Source: Streptomyces phyllanthi
GTDB lineage: Bacteria; Actinomycetota; Actinomycetes; Streptomycetales; Streptomycetaceae
Reading direction: 5' to 3'
DNA: 64,000 nucleotides
NCBI RefSeq assembly: GCF_009377205.1
Contig: NZ_VJZE01000008.1
Coordinates: forward strand, 1 to 64,000
Part shown: in pieces, positions 10,235 to 19,993 of the stretch
Position numbering within the stretch: the first letter of the stretch is position 1
How the letters are laid out: each line of letters opens with the position of its first letter
Position numbers and translations under genes: made by a program
Notes under the pieces: model-generated
The model's database searches: none
What the model was told of the DNA's origin: nothing
Seen by the model: only the letters and a program-made list of their open reading frames with translations

Positions 10235-10999
10235 ATGATCCTCGTGCTTGCCTCGCGCCGCGACGCCGGCGCGCACCGACTGGTGAACACATGGGGACCT
10301 GAGCAGGCCCGCCTGCTCACGCCCGACGACCTGTCGAGCCCGGGCTGGCGGGTGTTCACGGAGGACCCGGCGGCCTCGCGTGCAGTCGTTCACGGTGAGG
10401 TGGTCGAGGTCGGTGAGCTGACCGGTGTGGTCACGCGCCTTCCTGCGGTGACCTCCGGCGAGGTCAGGAGAATCCAGCCGGACGACCGCGACTATGCCGC
10501 CGCCGAGATGTCGGCGTTCCTCAACTACTGGCTCTCGGTGCTGTCGTGCCCGGTCCTCAACCCGCCCGCCGCTGCCGGCCTGTGCGGTCCGGGATGGCGC
10601 AGCGAGCAGTGGGCCATGACCGCGCGGCGTCTGGGGATGCCGGTCCGCCCGCGAGGCCGCGATGTGCCGCCATACCTGCGGCCTGCCGCCTCCTCGGATG
10701 CCGGGGCACCCGCTGCACCGGCCGGGCAGCCCGCGATGCAGGTGACCGTGATCGGTGATCGGTGCATCGGCGGTGACGAACGCGCTCTGACGGAGTTCGC
10801 CGAAGCGCTGACGGAGGCCGCCGGTGTCCCGATGCTGACGGCGTTCTTCGAGGAGCACGGCTCCGAGGTCAGGTTCGTGGACGCCCACCCGTGGACCAAC
10901 GCGTTCGACCCTCAGGTCGCCGACGCAATGCTCGACTACTTCCACCGTTCCGGCACCGCGGCGGTGCCCGGCGCCCACCGAGAGAGTGTGACGCCGTGA
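10235..10999 (+). CDS. Unknown protein paired with ATP-grasp ligase (possible degenerate ATP-grasp fold)
   Basis: A 254-residue protein of unknown function, preceded by GGGAGGT 7 bp before the ATG and overlapping the following ATP-grasp gene by 4 bp (GTGA), so the two are probably translationally coupled. I do not recognise a named family. Its layout echoes an ATP-grasp protein: a mid-protein VLNPPAAAGLCGPGWRSEQW where ATP-grasp proteins have the loop before the ATP-binding domain, and a C-terminal RFVDAHPWTNAF in the position of the metal-binding ExNP motif of the next gene (CFEVNPSPAF). This suggests a paralogous, possibly inactive partner, which is inference. No signal peptide or membrane segment is visible. 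Confidence 0.8.
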   Translation: MILVLASRRDAGAHRLVNTWGPEQARLLTPDDLSSPGWRVFTEDPAASRAVVHGEVVEVGELTGVVTRLPAVTSGEVRRIQPDDRDYAAAEMSAFLNYWLSVLSCPVLNPPAAAGLCGPGWRSEQWAMTARRLGMPVRPRGRDVPPYLRPAASSDAGAPAAPAGQPAMQVTVIGDRCIGGDERALTEFAEALTEAAGVPMLTAFFEEHGSEVRFVDAHPWTNAFDPQVADAMLDYFHRSGTAAVPGAHRESVTP

Positions 11000-11916
11000 T
11001 CCTTTTGTGGGGCCTGCTCCAGGACAGCCCGTTGGCGCGGGTGCGCGCCGAACTCCAGCGCCTCGGCGCCCCGGTGGCCTTCGTTGACCAGCGGGCGATT
11101 CTCGATTCCGGGATCCGTGTCGATGTCGACGATGCCATTCGCGCCGTGATCACGATGGGTGATCTTGAGGTCGATCTGGCCGACGTCACCGCGGCCTACG
11201 TGCGCCCGTACGACTCCTGGCGCATCGGCGACATCGCCCGAGCGGGGCGTGACAGTAACGAGTGCCGGCACGCATCCGAGTTCGACGACAGCCTGTGGCT
11301 GTGGTGCGAGCTGACCGAAGCGCGTGTCCTCAACCGCCCGAGCCGGATGGCCGGCAACGGCTCCAAACCACGCCAGTCCACGACGATCCGGGCCCATGGC
11401 TTCCAGGTGCCCGACACCCTCATCACCACGGACGCCGACGCAGCCCGTGCCTTTGCCGCCAGATACGACAGCGTCGTCTACAAGTCGGTGAGCGGAGTGC
11501 GCAGCATCGTCTCGCAGCTGAGGCCCGGCGACGACCGGCTCGACGACCTCGCCTGGTGCCCCACCCAGTTCCAGGAGCATGTGCCCGGCGTCGACTACCG
11601 CGTGCACGTCGTCGGCGACGACGTGTTCTGCTCGCGCATCGAGTCCCAGGCCGACGACTACCGCTATGCGGCCAAGCAGGGTGTGGAGGTGTCGCTGTCT
11701 CCTGCGGACCTGCCCGACGACCTGTCCGACCGGTGCCGTGAGCTGGCCGCTGACCTCGATCTCCCGCTCGCCGGGATCGACCTGCGGCTGACCCCCGACG
11801 CGGCTTGGTACTGCTTCGAGGTCAATCCCTCGCCTGCGTTTACGTTCTACGACCGTCACGGACAGGACATCGCCGGAGCTGTGGCCCGGCTGCTTCACGA
11901 GGCGGAGGTCGCCTGA
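10996..11916 (+). CDS. ATP-grasp (RimK-like) carboxylate-amine ligase
   Basis: A 306-residue protein starting at GTG 10996, chosen because it overlaps the upstream stop as GTGA and places VILLWGLLQDSPL at the N-terminus. ATP-grasp signatures: NRPSRMAGNGSKPRQSTTIR and GFQVPDTLITTD before the fold, VVYKSVSGVRSIVSQL (ATP-binding lysine and flexible loop), CPTQFQEHVPGVDYRVHVVG (the FQE.I.G.D.RV motif), then LPLAGIDLRL and CFEVNPSPAF, which supply the Mg-binding D, E and N. These proteins activate a carboxylate as acyl phosphate and ligate it to an amine or hydroxyl; relatives modify peptides (RimK, graspetide and MvdD-like ligases). Sitting inside a Tc operon it may modify a Tc component or the Lys/Asp-rich product of the next gene; that target is inference. 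Confidence 0.88.
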   Translation: MILLWGLLQDSPLARVRAELQRLGAPVAFVDQRAILDSGIRVDVDDAIRAVITMGDLEVDLADVTAAYVRPYDSWRIGDIARAGRDSNECRHASEFDDSLWLWCELTEARVLNRPSRMAGNGSKPRQSTTIRAHGFQVPDTLITTDADAARAFAARYDSVVYKSVSGVRSIVSQLRPGDDRLDDLAWCPTQFQEHVPGVDYRVHVVGDDVFCSRIESQADDYRYAAKQGVEVSLSPADLPDDLSDRCRELAADLDLPLAGIDLRLTPDAAWYCFEVNPSPAFTFYDRHGQDIAGAVARLLHEAEVA

Positions 11917-13403
11917 TGGCCAACCCGACCGTTCCGCCCCAGCTCACCGGGCCCCGGATGGCCGTGTGGGGTTACTTCCCCTTCGACGGCCGGGTGATCG
12001 ACGCCGACGGCACCCACGCCGACTGGGACTGGGCGATGAAACAGTGGGACCGCGTCGCGGGTGCGGGCGCGGTCGTCCGGCTGGTCGTCGCCGACCAGCT
12101 CTACAGCCGGATCGACCTGACCACGGCCGCCGGGCCGGGCCAACGCAGCGCCGTGCGCGCCAAGTTCGACGCATGCCGGGCCGCCGGGCAGCTCGTCTTC
12201 GGGCGCGTCTATGTCGCAGGCGGCAAGCTCCGCGTCGGCCCCGAGGCCGCGTTGCTCGAGGACCCGCTCAGGCCGGGACGCAAGGTCCCCGCGGTAGCCG
12301 ATCAGATCAACGCCTGGCAGACGCTCTTTGAGGAGCACATCGATGGGATCTACCTCGACTCGGGCCCGGTCGACTGCACCGATCCTCAACGTCCCGGCAG
12401 CGTGATCGGCATTCCGGACAACTACGCCGGCTACGCGCATGCCGTCCGTCAACAGAGCTACAAGCTGTTCATCCAGGTCGCGCAGTTCCCGGACAACGAG
12501 CCGGGGCGACCGTGGGTGCAGCGTCTGGGGGCCGACTTTTTGGAGATCTGGGAGGCGGGCGTCCTGCTCTACCGCACGCGGTTCGAGGCGCGCGACGCCT
12601 GCCGTCCCGACGTGAGCCCCGGTGTGCCGGACTGGTGGAAGCCGGCAAAGGGGCTGCGGTGGAGCAGGGTGCACGTGATCAACGACTGCCGCGACGCGGA
12701 CGCGATGCGGTCGATCGCCAAGCTGGCCGTCGGCGATCAGCGGGTCGCGGGAACGGTCTGGATCACCAGATCGCGCCAGGACCCGAATTTCGGGGCCGTC
12801 TTCGACGTTCTGCCGCCCTACTGGGACGAGGAGGTCCTTTTCTTCCGGGATTTCCTGATCCAGGACGAGAAGGGCGCCAAGGACGCGAAAGACGACAAGG
12901 ATGACAAGGACAACCCGGACGCCGCCGAGCAGAAGATCCAGAAGGACGACAAGGACAGCAAGGACAACAAAGATGGCAAGGACGGTAAGGACGACAAGGA
13001 GAACAAGGACGGCAAGGACAAGGAAGACAAGGACGCCAAGGACGACAAGGAGCAGAAAGACGAGAAGGACGAGAAGGACGGCAAGGAGGAAAAAGACAGC
13101 AAGGATAACAAGGATGACCCAGACACGATCACTCCGAAGCAGGAAAAAGATCTCAAGGATCTCAAGGACGTGCCCGACAAGAAGTCGGGAGTGTTCGAGA
13201 AGGACTCGGAGTCACGCCTCAAGGGGCTTGAGGTCACCGGCCTAGGCGACGTGCCCGGCTTTCTGGAGGACGAACCTGCTCCGGCCCTCGCAGACGATGA
13301 ACCCGTGCCGCTCGGGCGCACTTTCATCCGCCCTGAAGAGCGACCCGAAGTGGGCTCATCCATTGTCGCCGACCCCGATGAGGCAGGAGCGAGCCAGCCA
13401 TGA
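11916..13403 (+). CDS. Spherulin-4-like (TIM-barrel) protein with Lys/Asp-rich tail
   Basis: A 495-residue protein. The ATG at 11916 shares one base with the previous stop (TGATG). Residues ~10-310 resemble spherulation-specific family 4 / glycoside-hydrolase-like barrels: RVYVAGGKLRVG, a conserved FEEHIDGIYLDSGPVDC with acidic residues at the end of a strand, YKLFIQVAQFPDN, and VAGTVWITRSRQDPNFG. Residues ~317-402 are a low-complexity run of KD, KDD, KDG, KEN and DEK units, followed by a C-terminal segment with GRTFIRPEERPEVG. There is no signal peptide. The ATGA overlap with the TcA gene implies coupled expression with the Tc subunits. The barrel assignment is moderate; the role of the tail is unknown. 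It could be a carbohydrate-recognising accessory or a substrate for the adjacent ATP-grasp enzyme. Confidence 0.7.
   Translation: MANPTVPPQLTGPRMAVWGYFPFDGRVIDADGTHADWDWAMKQWDRVAGAGAVVRLVVADQLYSRIDLTTAAGPGQRSAVRAKFDACRAAGQLVFGRVYVAGGKLRVGPEAALLEDPLRPGRKVPAVADQINAWQTLFEEHIDGIYLDSGPVDCTDPQRPGSVIGIPDNYAGYAHAVRQQSYKLFIQVAQFPDNEPGRPWVQRLGADFLEIWEAGVLLYRTRFEARDACRPDVSPGVPDWWKPAKGLRWSRVHVINDCRDADAMRSIAKLAVGDQRVAGTVWITRSRQDPNFGAVFDVLPPYWDEEVLFFRDFLIQDEKGAKDAKDDKDDKDNPDAAEQKIQKDDKDSKDNKDGKDGKDDKENKDGKDKEDKDAKDDKEQKDEKDEKDGKEEKDSKDNKDDPDTITPKQEKDLKDLKDVPDKKSGVFEKDSESRLKGLEVTGLGDVPGFLEDEPAPALADDEPVPLGRTFIRPEERPEVGSSIVADPDEAGASQP
12863..13122 (+). repeat. Coding low-complexity Lys-Asp repeat
   Basis: Imperfect GAC-AAG/AAG-GAC codon repeats encode about 86 residues made almost only of K, D, E, G and N. 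Both GAC/GAT and AAG/AAA occur and the interrupting codons vary, so it is selected at the protein level rather than being a fresh DNA expansion. Confidence 0.9.
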
Positions 13404-16400
13404 ATCCCGTTGAACCGCCCCCGCCGGCCGACCCGCGCCCCGTTGCGGAGGGACGGGTGTTCGCCCCAGGCCGCACCGGATCCGCCGGACTCTTCGTGGA
13501 GATCGTCGACTGCCGCGTGGGGCAGGACGTCCGGGTCGCCTCCGCACTCACCGACGACAGCGGCGCCTTCGGAGCCGAAGTCGCCGACACTGCGCGACCG
13601 GCGCCCGACCTCCAGGCACGGGTGTGGACGAGCGACGACGACACGGCGACGTTCGTGGGCCAGTCCGCGGTGGCCTACGGGGCCACGGCACCAGTGGTGC
13701 GCCTGGACGTCGAGGTGGAGCCCGCGTCGACTGCCCTGGAGAGTGAGTACGAGGCCCTGTCGCGCTCGATCCAGCCGTTCGTCACCGGCCGCTTCGGCGT
13801 CATCGAGGAGTCGGACACCCGACAGGACGTCACCCACCTCGCGAACAAGACCGGATGGGACGCACGCGCCGTGGCGATGGCGGCGCAGGCCGACCAGCTG
13901 TCCGAGGACGGCGGGGGCACCATCGCAGCCCCGCTCTTCTACGCCCTGCTCCGTGCGGGACTTCCGGCCTCCGAAGCGCTGCTGTACCGGACGGGCGTCG
14001 GGAAGATCGAGGCCGTCTGGCGCGAGGCCATCGACCGTGGCGTGGTGCCCCGCGCCGTCGAGGCCGAACTCCCGGCCGCCCTGACGGCGTTCGAGGAGCA
14101 GTCGGTCAGCCGGATCCTGCAGGCGAACCCTGCCGGAACGTCGTCCTGCGGCGACCTGCTCGACCGCACGTTCCCCGCGGACGACGACAACAAGCGCGCC
14201 TTCGCCCGGCTTCAGATTGCCGCGCCCGAAGGCGGCGGGCCCTTCTGGGAGAGCGTGGAGTCCTCGTTCGGCCCGGAAACCCGCCGCCGGCTCCAGCTAG
14301 ACGGACGGCTCGCCGTGCTCACGCTGAACAACGCACCGCTGATCAACGCCCTGCACACGGCGGAGGAACAGCACCCCGACGGCCCCCTGACCACCACCGA
14401 AGACCTTGCCCGGCGCTCGTACTTCCGGCCCGAGCGCTGGCTGGACGTGCTCGGCGACACCGTGCCGGACGCCGTCCCCGGGACCGCACCGCAAGAGCGC
14501 AGGACTAACTACGCGCACTTCCTCGCCGCCCAGGTCCGGACGAGCTTCCCCACCGCCTCCGTGGCGGCGAAGGTCTCCGAGGGCGACCTGCCGGTGAGCC
14601 CGGAGCCCGAAGTCCGAGACACCGTCGCAGGGTTCCTCACCGAGCACCTGGGCCGTTTCGAACTCGGCGTGGAGCCCGTCGAGCGGTTCATCTCCCGCAA
14701 CGACGACGTGGCGGCGCCCGACGACCCCCGCACCCTCGACGCGATCAAGCGCCTGCAGCGCGTCTACCAGCTCACCCCCGATGACACCGCCCTGTCCGTG
14801 TTGCTGACCAACCGGCTGGATTCCGCGACCGCCATCGCCAGGCTGGGCGAAGGGGAGTTCGTCGCATCGCGCTCCGGCGACCTCGGCGAGTCCGATGCCC
14901 GTGCCGTCCACGCCCGCGCCCGGCAGATCTCCGACACGGTGGCCAACATCGCCGCCGGCTTCCTGACCGCCCGCCTGGCACCGCCGCTCGGACTCGACGA
15001 GCCGATCGTCGAGCCCTTCGCCCACTCCGACGCACCGGCGGGCGTGGTCGCCAACCCCACCCTGGAGGGGCTGTTCGGCTCGCTCAATGTCGGTGCCTGC
15101 GAGCACTGCGAATCGATGCTGAGCCCGGCGGCGTACCTGGTCGACCTCCTTCACTTCATCGACCTGCGCCCCATCGATCTGCCCGCCGGGGTCAAGAACC
15201 CCCTGGCCGTCCTGCTGGCACGCCGCCCCGACATCGGCAATCTCCCGTTGAACTGCGAGAACACGGAAACGGCCGTACCCCATATCGACCTGGTGAACGA
15301 GACGCTGGAGTACTACGTCGCGCACACCCTCTCGCTGGAGGGATTCACCGGCCACAGCACGCCCACCGGCCGACCCTCCGAAGAACTCCTCGCTCAGGCG
15401 GAATTCGTCGACGAAACCGCGTACGAGCCCCTGCGCACCGCACTATTTCCGCCCCCGCTGCCGTTCCACAAGCCGCTGGAAACCCTGCGCGCGCTGTTTG
15501 CACGGCTGGGCGTCCCCCTGGCCGACGCCATGCTGACGCTGCGCCGAAACGACAAGCCCGCCAACCCCGGCGGCTACGGTCTGCGGGACATCGCGCGTGA
15601 GCGAGTCGGCGTCTCCCCGCCCGAGGCGCTCCTGCTGACCGACAGCTCTCTGCCGCTGCAGAAACTGCTCGGCTACCCTGACGCCATCCCCGCATCGCGG
15701 ATCCTGGACGAGCTGTCCTCCATACGGACCTGGGCGCGCCGTCTCAGCCTGACGTACGACGAGGTCGTGCGCGTCCTCGACACCCGGTTCGTGAACCCGA
15801 GTGTCACGCTCAGGCCGCGCATCGCCCGCCTGAACGTCTCCTTCACCGACCTCAAGCGGCTGAAAGCCGGCACGCTGCCAGTCGCCCAGTTCGACGCGAT
15901 GCTCCCTCCCGACCTCGACCGCAGCGCGTACGGCGGCAACGTGGCGGCCTGGGCCACCGACGAGTCCAACCACAGGCGGATCATGCGCCTCCTGGTCACG
16001 GTGCCGCCTGCGCCTCCGGCGGGGACGACCGGCCCACATGTCCTCCCGGCCTTCGACGAGTTCCGGGTGCGCCACGCCGACCCCGATCCCGCGGGCGCGG
16101 CCCTGCGGCCCATCGACGCGCTACGCCTGGTCCGCTTCGTACGGTTGTGGCGCAAGCTCGGCTGGAGCATCGAGCAGACCGACAGCGCGCTGACCGCCCT
16201 GTTCCCGCCGGGCGTCGAAGGCGTCCAGGACGGCGGTGAGCCGAGCCCGGCCGGGCTGGACACCGGAGTCGCCACAGTTCTGGAGCGACTGGGCACCGTT
16301 GTGGCGGTGATGAAGCAGCGCTCGCTGAACCCCGACGAGCACCTGCCACATCTGCTCGCCTGCTGGGCCGACCTGGAGACGTACGGCCCCGACTCGCTGT

Positions 16401-19400
16401 TCCGGCGGCTGTTCTCGACCGGCGGCGCCGACAGTGCGGCGTTTGCCGACAACGGCTTCGGTGACGTTCTGCAGGATCCCGCCCAGCGGTTCCTCGTCCA
16501 CGCGGACGCGTTGCGAGCCGCGTTCAACGTGTCGGCGGACGACTTCACGGCGCTGCTCGACGGGCTGGGTTTCGACGACCGGACGGCGCTCACGCTGGCG
16601 ACCGTGAGCGCCGCGCACCGCCGGGCCTGGCTCGCGCAGCTGCTGGGGCTGGCTCAGCGTGAGCTGAACCGGCTACTCAAGCTCACCGGCATCGCCCCCT
16701 TCGCCTGGGACGGTGCTCCGCAGCCCGGAATGATCGAGCTGCTCGCCCGGCTGGACGCGCTGGCAGCGGTGGGCACCACGCCGACGGCGGCCCTCGCGGC
16801 CCTGTGGCCGCCCGCGATCACCTCGGACGTGTCCCAGCCGGACGACTACACGGCTCTGGCGCTGCTGCGTGGCCTGCGCGCCCGCTCGGCCGCGGTGGAC
16901 GGTGAGTTGGACGCCGACGAGTCCACCTCAGACGACCGGATCCAGACGCTCTTGGCAGTACCGTTCGGGCCCGACGCCGCACAGGCCTTCACCGGCCTGC
17001 TGAGCCGGTCGACCGCGGTGGACGTCCCCTACCGGCAGGGCGCCTCGGCGCTGGCCGAGGCCGTGGTGAGGGCAGCCGGGTGCCGCATCGCCTACGACGC
17101 CGACCGCGGACGCCTCTCCTTCGCCGGACCGCTCGCCGCCGCCACGCGCGACGCGCTGAAGGCCGTGCCCGGTACGGGCCAGGCCTTCGCCGTCGCCGTG
17201 GACGCGCTCTTCGCGATGAGCGAGGACCGGCGCTCCCGCGACAGCGGCTTCGCCCAGGCCGGAGCGGCGATCGACCACTCTCTGGCGCGGTATCCAAATG
17301 TCGAGGCATTCCTCGTCTCCTATTTTACGTCCGCCGACCCACCGGCGGCCCGACGACGCACTCTTCTGCGCACGGTCCTGGCGAGCGTGCGCGAGGAACG
17401 GCGGCGCACCGAGGCGCTGACGGCTGTCGTGGTCGCGACGGGAACCCCGCTCGCCCTGGCCGAGGCGCTGCTGACTGATCCGCGGGCCCTGCACGCACCG
17501 GGCAGCGGGGGCGAGGCGGCCCTCGCTGCCTTGCTCAAGGCGGGTGACACCGGCTTGGAAGACACCCCCAGCGCTGCGTCAACGGTGTACAGCGGGTTCA
17601 TCGATGTTACGGAGAGCGCCCGCCACCAGATCCGGGTGCGCTCCGGCCCGGGCACCGGCATCAAGCTCACGCTCGGCGGTACCGACACAGAACTGGTAGC
17701 CGAGGGCGACTGGTTCCGTACCCGGGAGGCCGTCGCGCTCCAGGCGAACCGGCCGGTCGCTATCGCCGTCACGGTCAACGGTGCGCAGACCGGGCCGCCT
17801 GCCCTGGACTGGCAGCGCGCCGGGCAGGGCTGGCAGCCCGTCCCGCCCGAAAGGCTCTTCGGAACAGCGGCGGTCGCCGGGCTTCGCGACATCCTGGCCC
17901 GGTACCTCGCGGCCAAGGCTCTCGCCGAGGAGTTCTCGCTAGGCACCGGCGGAATCGCGCATCTGGCCCGGGTCGAGCGGCTGGCGGTCGGCGCGGCGGG
18001 CTGGCTCAACGCACTGCCCGTGCTGGCGGGCTCCGGCGAGCCGCAGCTGGGCGCGGTCCTCGACGCGCTCCTCGACTTCGCCCGCCTGCGCACGGCCCTG
18101 AAGCTCGACGGCCAGGCCCTGGCAGCGCTCCTGCACTCGCCGGGTGAACTGCTCCATAACGGCCAGTCGGCGCTGATCCGCACGACCGGATGGGACCCGG
18201 GCTCCCTGGCGGCGCTGCTGGCGCATCGTGAGCTCCATGCCGACGCCCTGGGCGATGTCGCTGTACTGCGGCAGGTCGCCGACGCGATGGCGCTCGCCGC
18301 CACACTCGGCACCTCCATCGACACCCTGACCAGAGCCATCACCCCCGACCCCGGCGCCGACGCCGTGCAGCTCATGCAGTCCGCGCTGCGCGCCCGGCAC
18401 GGATCGGGCTGGCTGGACGTGCTCAAGTCCGTCAACGACCCCCTGCGCGCCCGCCGCCGGGACGCCTTGGTCGCGTACATCCTGCGTGAGCTGAGATCGC
18501 GGCCGGTCACCGCCCACATCGACACCGCGGACAAGCTGTTCGAGTTCTTTCTGATGGACGTGCAGATGGAACCGTGCATGCAGACCTCGCGCGTACGCAA
18601 CGCCACCTCGGCGGTGCAGCTCTTCGTCGAACGTGCACTGATGAACCTGGACCCCGAGCTCCCCGCCGCCGTTCTCGACGCCTCCCGGTGGGCCTGGATG
18701 AAGCGCTACCGGCTGTGGGAGGCCAACCGGCAGATCTTCCTGTGGCCGGAGAACTGGCTCGAACCCGAGCTGCGCACCGACCAGTCGCCCGCCTTCCGTC
18801 AGGCCCTGAGCGAGCTGCTGCAGAGCGACATCAATGAGGAGACGGCCTCCACCGCCCTGCTTGGCTATCTGTCGCGGCTCGAAGAGGTCGCCAAGCTCGA
18901 ACCGTGCGCCATCCACTACGACGAGGGCGACAAGGACTCCGGCGACGACGTCGCGCATGTGATCGCCCGCACCCCGGGTGCCCAGCGCAAGTACTACTAC
19001 CGCCAGCGGGCCGCCGGTTCCTGGACGGCATGGGAGCAGATCGGCCTCGACATCGAGGACAACCCGGTGACGCCGGTGGTGTGGAAAGGTCGGCGGCTGC
19101 TGTTCTGGCTGAAGGTGATGAGCACCAACCCGCCCCTGCAGCCGACGCCCCCAGAGCTGGCCGACAGGCCCCTCACCGCGCTCACGATGGGCCAGGTGCA
19201 GGGCCAGGGCGCGCAGAATATCAAGGTGTCCCCGCAGGCCGCGCTGTGCTGGAGCGAGTACTACAACGGGCGCTGGCAGCCGCCGAAGACCTCCGACATC
19301 GCCCTGCCGACCGGCTTCGGCAAGCTGTTTGACGCCTCCGGCGACGGCGCGTTCAAACGCGACCTGCTCGTGCTCGGCGAGACCCTGGAATCCGACGCCC

Positions 19401-19993
19401 TGCGCGTACGGATTTGGGGACAGGGCAAGAGCTCGTTCCTGTTCTACAACACCCACAGCCTGCCCGAACGCCAGGAGGACCGGGCACAGGAGCCCCTGGA
19501 CGTCGAGAACTTCGCGCGCTTCGTCCGCGACATCGACGCGTCGAGCCCTACCCTGCGGATCTCCTACACCGAAGCTGACCAGGGCAAGGTCTCCTCACGG
19601 GACGTCATCGTCGTGCGCGACCGCTCGGCGTACCGGATCTCCTCGCCATTCCACATCAGCTACTTCCCCGACGGCGACCAGCACAGCCTGATCCAGAATC
19701 CATGGGCAGCCCCGTTCCTCTTCAGCGACAGCCGGCATGCCTTCTACGTGAGGAGCATCCCGCTGCATTCGACGTTCACCGACAGCCCGCATTTCGGGCT
19801 GCCCATCCCTGAGCCGATTCCGGAGCCGATCCCCGGGATCCTGGCGCCGGTGGATGCAGTGCCCGGCATGCCCCTGAACTTCTTCATCGACTCGCCGGGC
19901 AACCTCATACACGGTGACGTGGAGATCGCCCCCACTGGACGCGTGAGAAAACCGGACACCGAGAACCTGACCAGGAGGCCGCTTCGTGACTGA
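13400..19993 (+). CDS. Tc toxin subunit A, N-terminal part (VRP1 / neuraminidase-like)
   Basis: A 2197-residue protein corresponding to the N-terminal two thirds or so of a TcA subunit, the pentameric pore-forming component. The first ~100 residues look like a small beta-sandwich (AEGRVFAPGRTGSAGLFVEI). The VRP1 region at ~564-640 has the hallmark GACEHCESMLSPAAYLVDLL followed by RPDIGNLPLNCENTET. Around 1765-1910 the neuraminidase-like region reads RLWEANRQIFLWPENWLEP and LEEVAKLEPCAIHYDEGD. The C-terminus is short and Pro-rich (GLPIPEPIPEPIPGIL) and then stops, although the remaining TcA domains are encoded in the next gene, which overlaps by 8 bp. The ATG overlaps the previous stop (ATGA). 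Split TcA subunits occur in other bacteria (TcaA/TcaB type). Soluble protein with no signal peptide; release is normally by lysis or dedicated export. Confidence 0.92.
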   Translation: MNPVEPPPPADPRPVAEGRVFAPGRTGSAGLFVEIVDCRVGQDVRVASALTDDSGAFGAEVADTARPAPDLQARVWTSDDDTATFVGQSAVAYGATAPVVRLDVEVEPASTALESEYEALSRSIQPFVTGRFGVIEESDTRQDVTHLANKTGWDARAVAMAAQADQLSEDGGGTIAAPLFYALLRAGLPASEALLYRTGVGKIEAVWREAIDRGVVPRAVEAELPAALTAFEEQSVSRILQANPAGTSSCGDLLDRTFPADDDNKRAFARLQIAAPEGGGPFWESVESSFGPETRRRLQLDGRLAVLTLNNAPLINALHTAEEQHPDGPLTTTEDLARRSYFRPERWLDVLGDTVPDAVPGTAPQERRTNYAHFLAAQVRTSFPTASVAAKVSEGDLPVSPEPEVRDTVAGFLTEHLGRFELGVEPVERFISRNDDVAAPDDPRTLDAIKRLQRVYQLTPDDTALSVLLTNRLDSATAIARLGEGEFVASRSGDLGESDARAVHARARQISDTVANIAAGFLTARLAPPLGLDEPIVEPFAHSDAPAGVVANPTLEGLFGSLNVGACEHCESMLSPAAYLVDLLHFIDLRPIDLPAGVKNPLAVLLARRPDIGNLPLNCENTETAVPHIDLVNETLEYYVAHTLSLEGFTGHSTPTGRPSEELLAQAEFVDETAYEPLRTALFPPPLPFHKPLETLRALFARLGVPLADAMLTLRRNDKPANPGGYGLRDIARERVGVSPPEALLLTDSSLPLQKLLGYPDAIPASRILDELSSIRTWARRLSLTYDEVVRVLDTRFVNPSVTLRPRIARLNVSFTDLKRLKAGTLPVAQFDAMLPPDLDRSAYGGNVAAWATDESNHRRIMRLLVTVPPAPPAGTTGPHVLPAFDEFRVRHADPDPAGAALRPIDALRLVRFVRLWRKLGWSIEQTDSALTALFPPGVEGVQDGGEPSPAGLDTGVATVLERLGTVVAVMKQRSLNPDEHLPHLLACWADLETYGPDSLFRRLFSTGGADSAAFADNGFGDVLQDPAQRFLVHADALRAAFNVSADDFTALLDGLGFDDRTALTLATVSAAHRRAWLAQLLGLAQRELNRLLKLTGIAPFAWDGAPQPGMIELLARLDALAAVGTTPTAALAALWPPAITSDVSQPDDYTALALLRGLRARSAAVDGELDADESTSDDRIQTLLAVPFGPDAAQAFTGLLSRSTAVDVPYRQGASALAEAVVRAAGCRIAYDADRGRLSFAGPLAAATRDALKAVPGTGQAFAVAVDALFAMSEDRRSRDSGFAQAGAAIDHSLARYPNVEAFLVSYFTSADPPAARRRTLLRTVLASVREERRRTEALTAVVVATGTPLALAEALLTDPRALHAPGSGGEAALAALLKAGDTGLEDTPSAASTVYSGFIDVTESARHQIRVRSGPGTGIKLTLGGTDTELVAEGDWFRTREAVALQANRPVAIAVTVNGAQTGPPALDWQRAGQGWQPVPPERLFGTAAVAGLRDILARYLAAKALAEEFSLGTGGIAHLARVERLAVGAAGWLNALPVLAGSGEPQLGAVLDALLDFARLRTALKLDGQALAALLHSPGELLHNGQSALIRTTGWDPGSLAALLAHRELHADALGDVAVLRQVADAMALAATLGTSIDTLTRAITPDPGADAVQLMQSALRARHGSGWLDVLKSVNDPLRARRRDALVAYILRELRSRPVTAHIDTADKLFEFFLMDVQMEPCMQTSRVRNATSAVQLFVERALMNLDPELPAAVLDASRWAWMKRYRLWEANRQIFLWPENWLEPELRTDQSPAFRQALSELLQSDINEETASTALLGYLSRLEEVAKLEPCAIHYDEGDKDSGDDVAHVIARTPGAQRKYYYRQRAAGSWTAWEQIGLDIEDNPVTPVVWKGRRLLFWLKVMSTNPPLQPTPPELADRPLTALTMGQVQGQGAQNIKVSPQAALCWSEYYNGRWQPPKTSDIALPTGFGKLFDASGDGAFKRDLLVLGETLESDALRVRIWGQGKSSFLFYNTHSLPERQEDRAQEPLDVENFARFVRDIDASSPTLRISYTEADQGKVSSRDVIVVRDRSAYRISSPFHISYFPDGDQHSLIQNPWAAPFLFSDSRHAFYVRSIPLHSTFTDSPHFGLPIPEPIPEPIPGILAPVDAVPGMPLNFFIDSPGNLIHGDVEIAPTGRVRKPDTENLTRRPLRD

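Noticed and set aside
12863..13122. Sequencing or assembly artefact in the Lys/Asp repeat
   Set aside because: The units vary in codon and residue, the frame stays open through it and a normal C-terminal domain follows.
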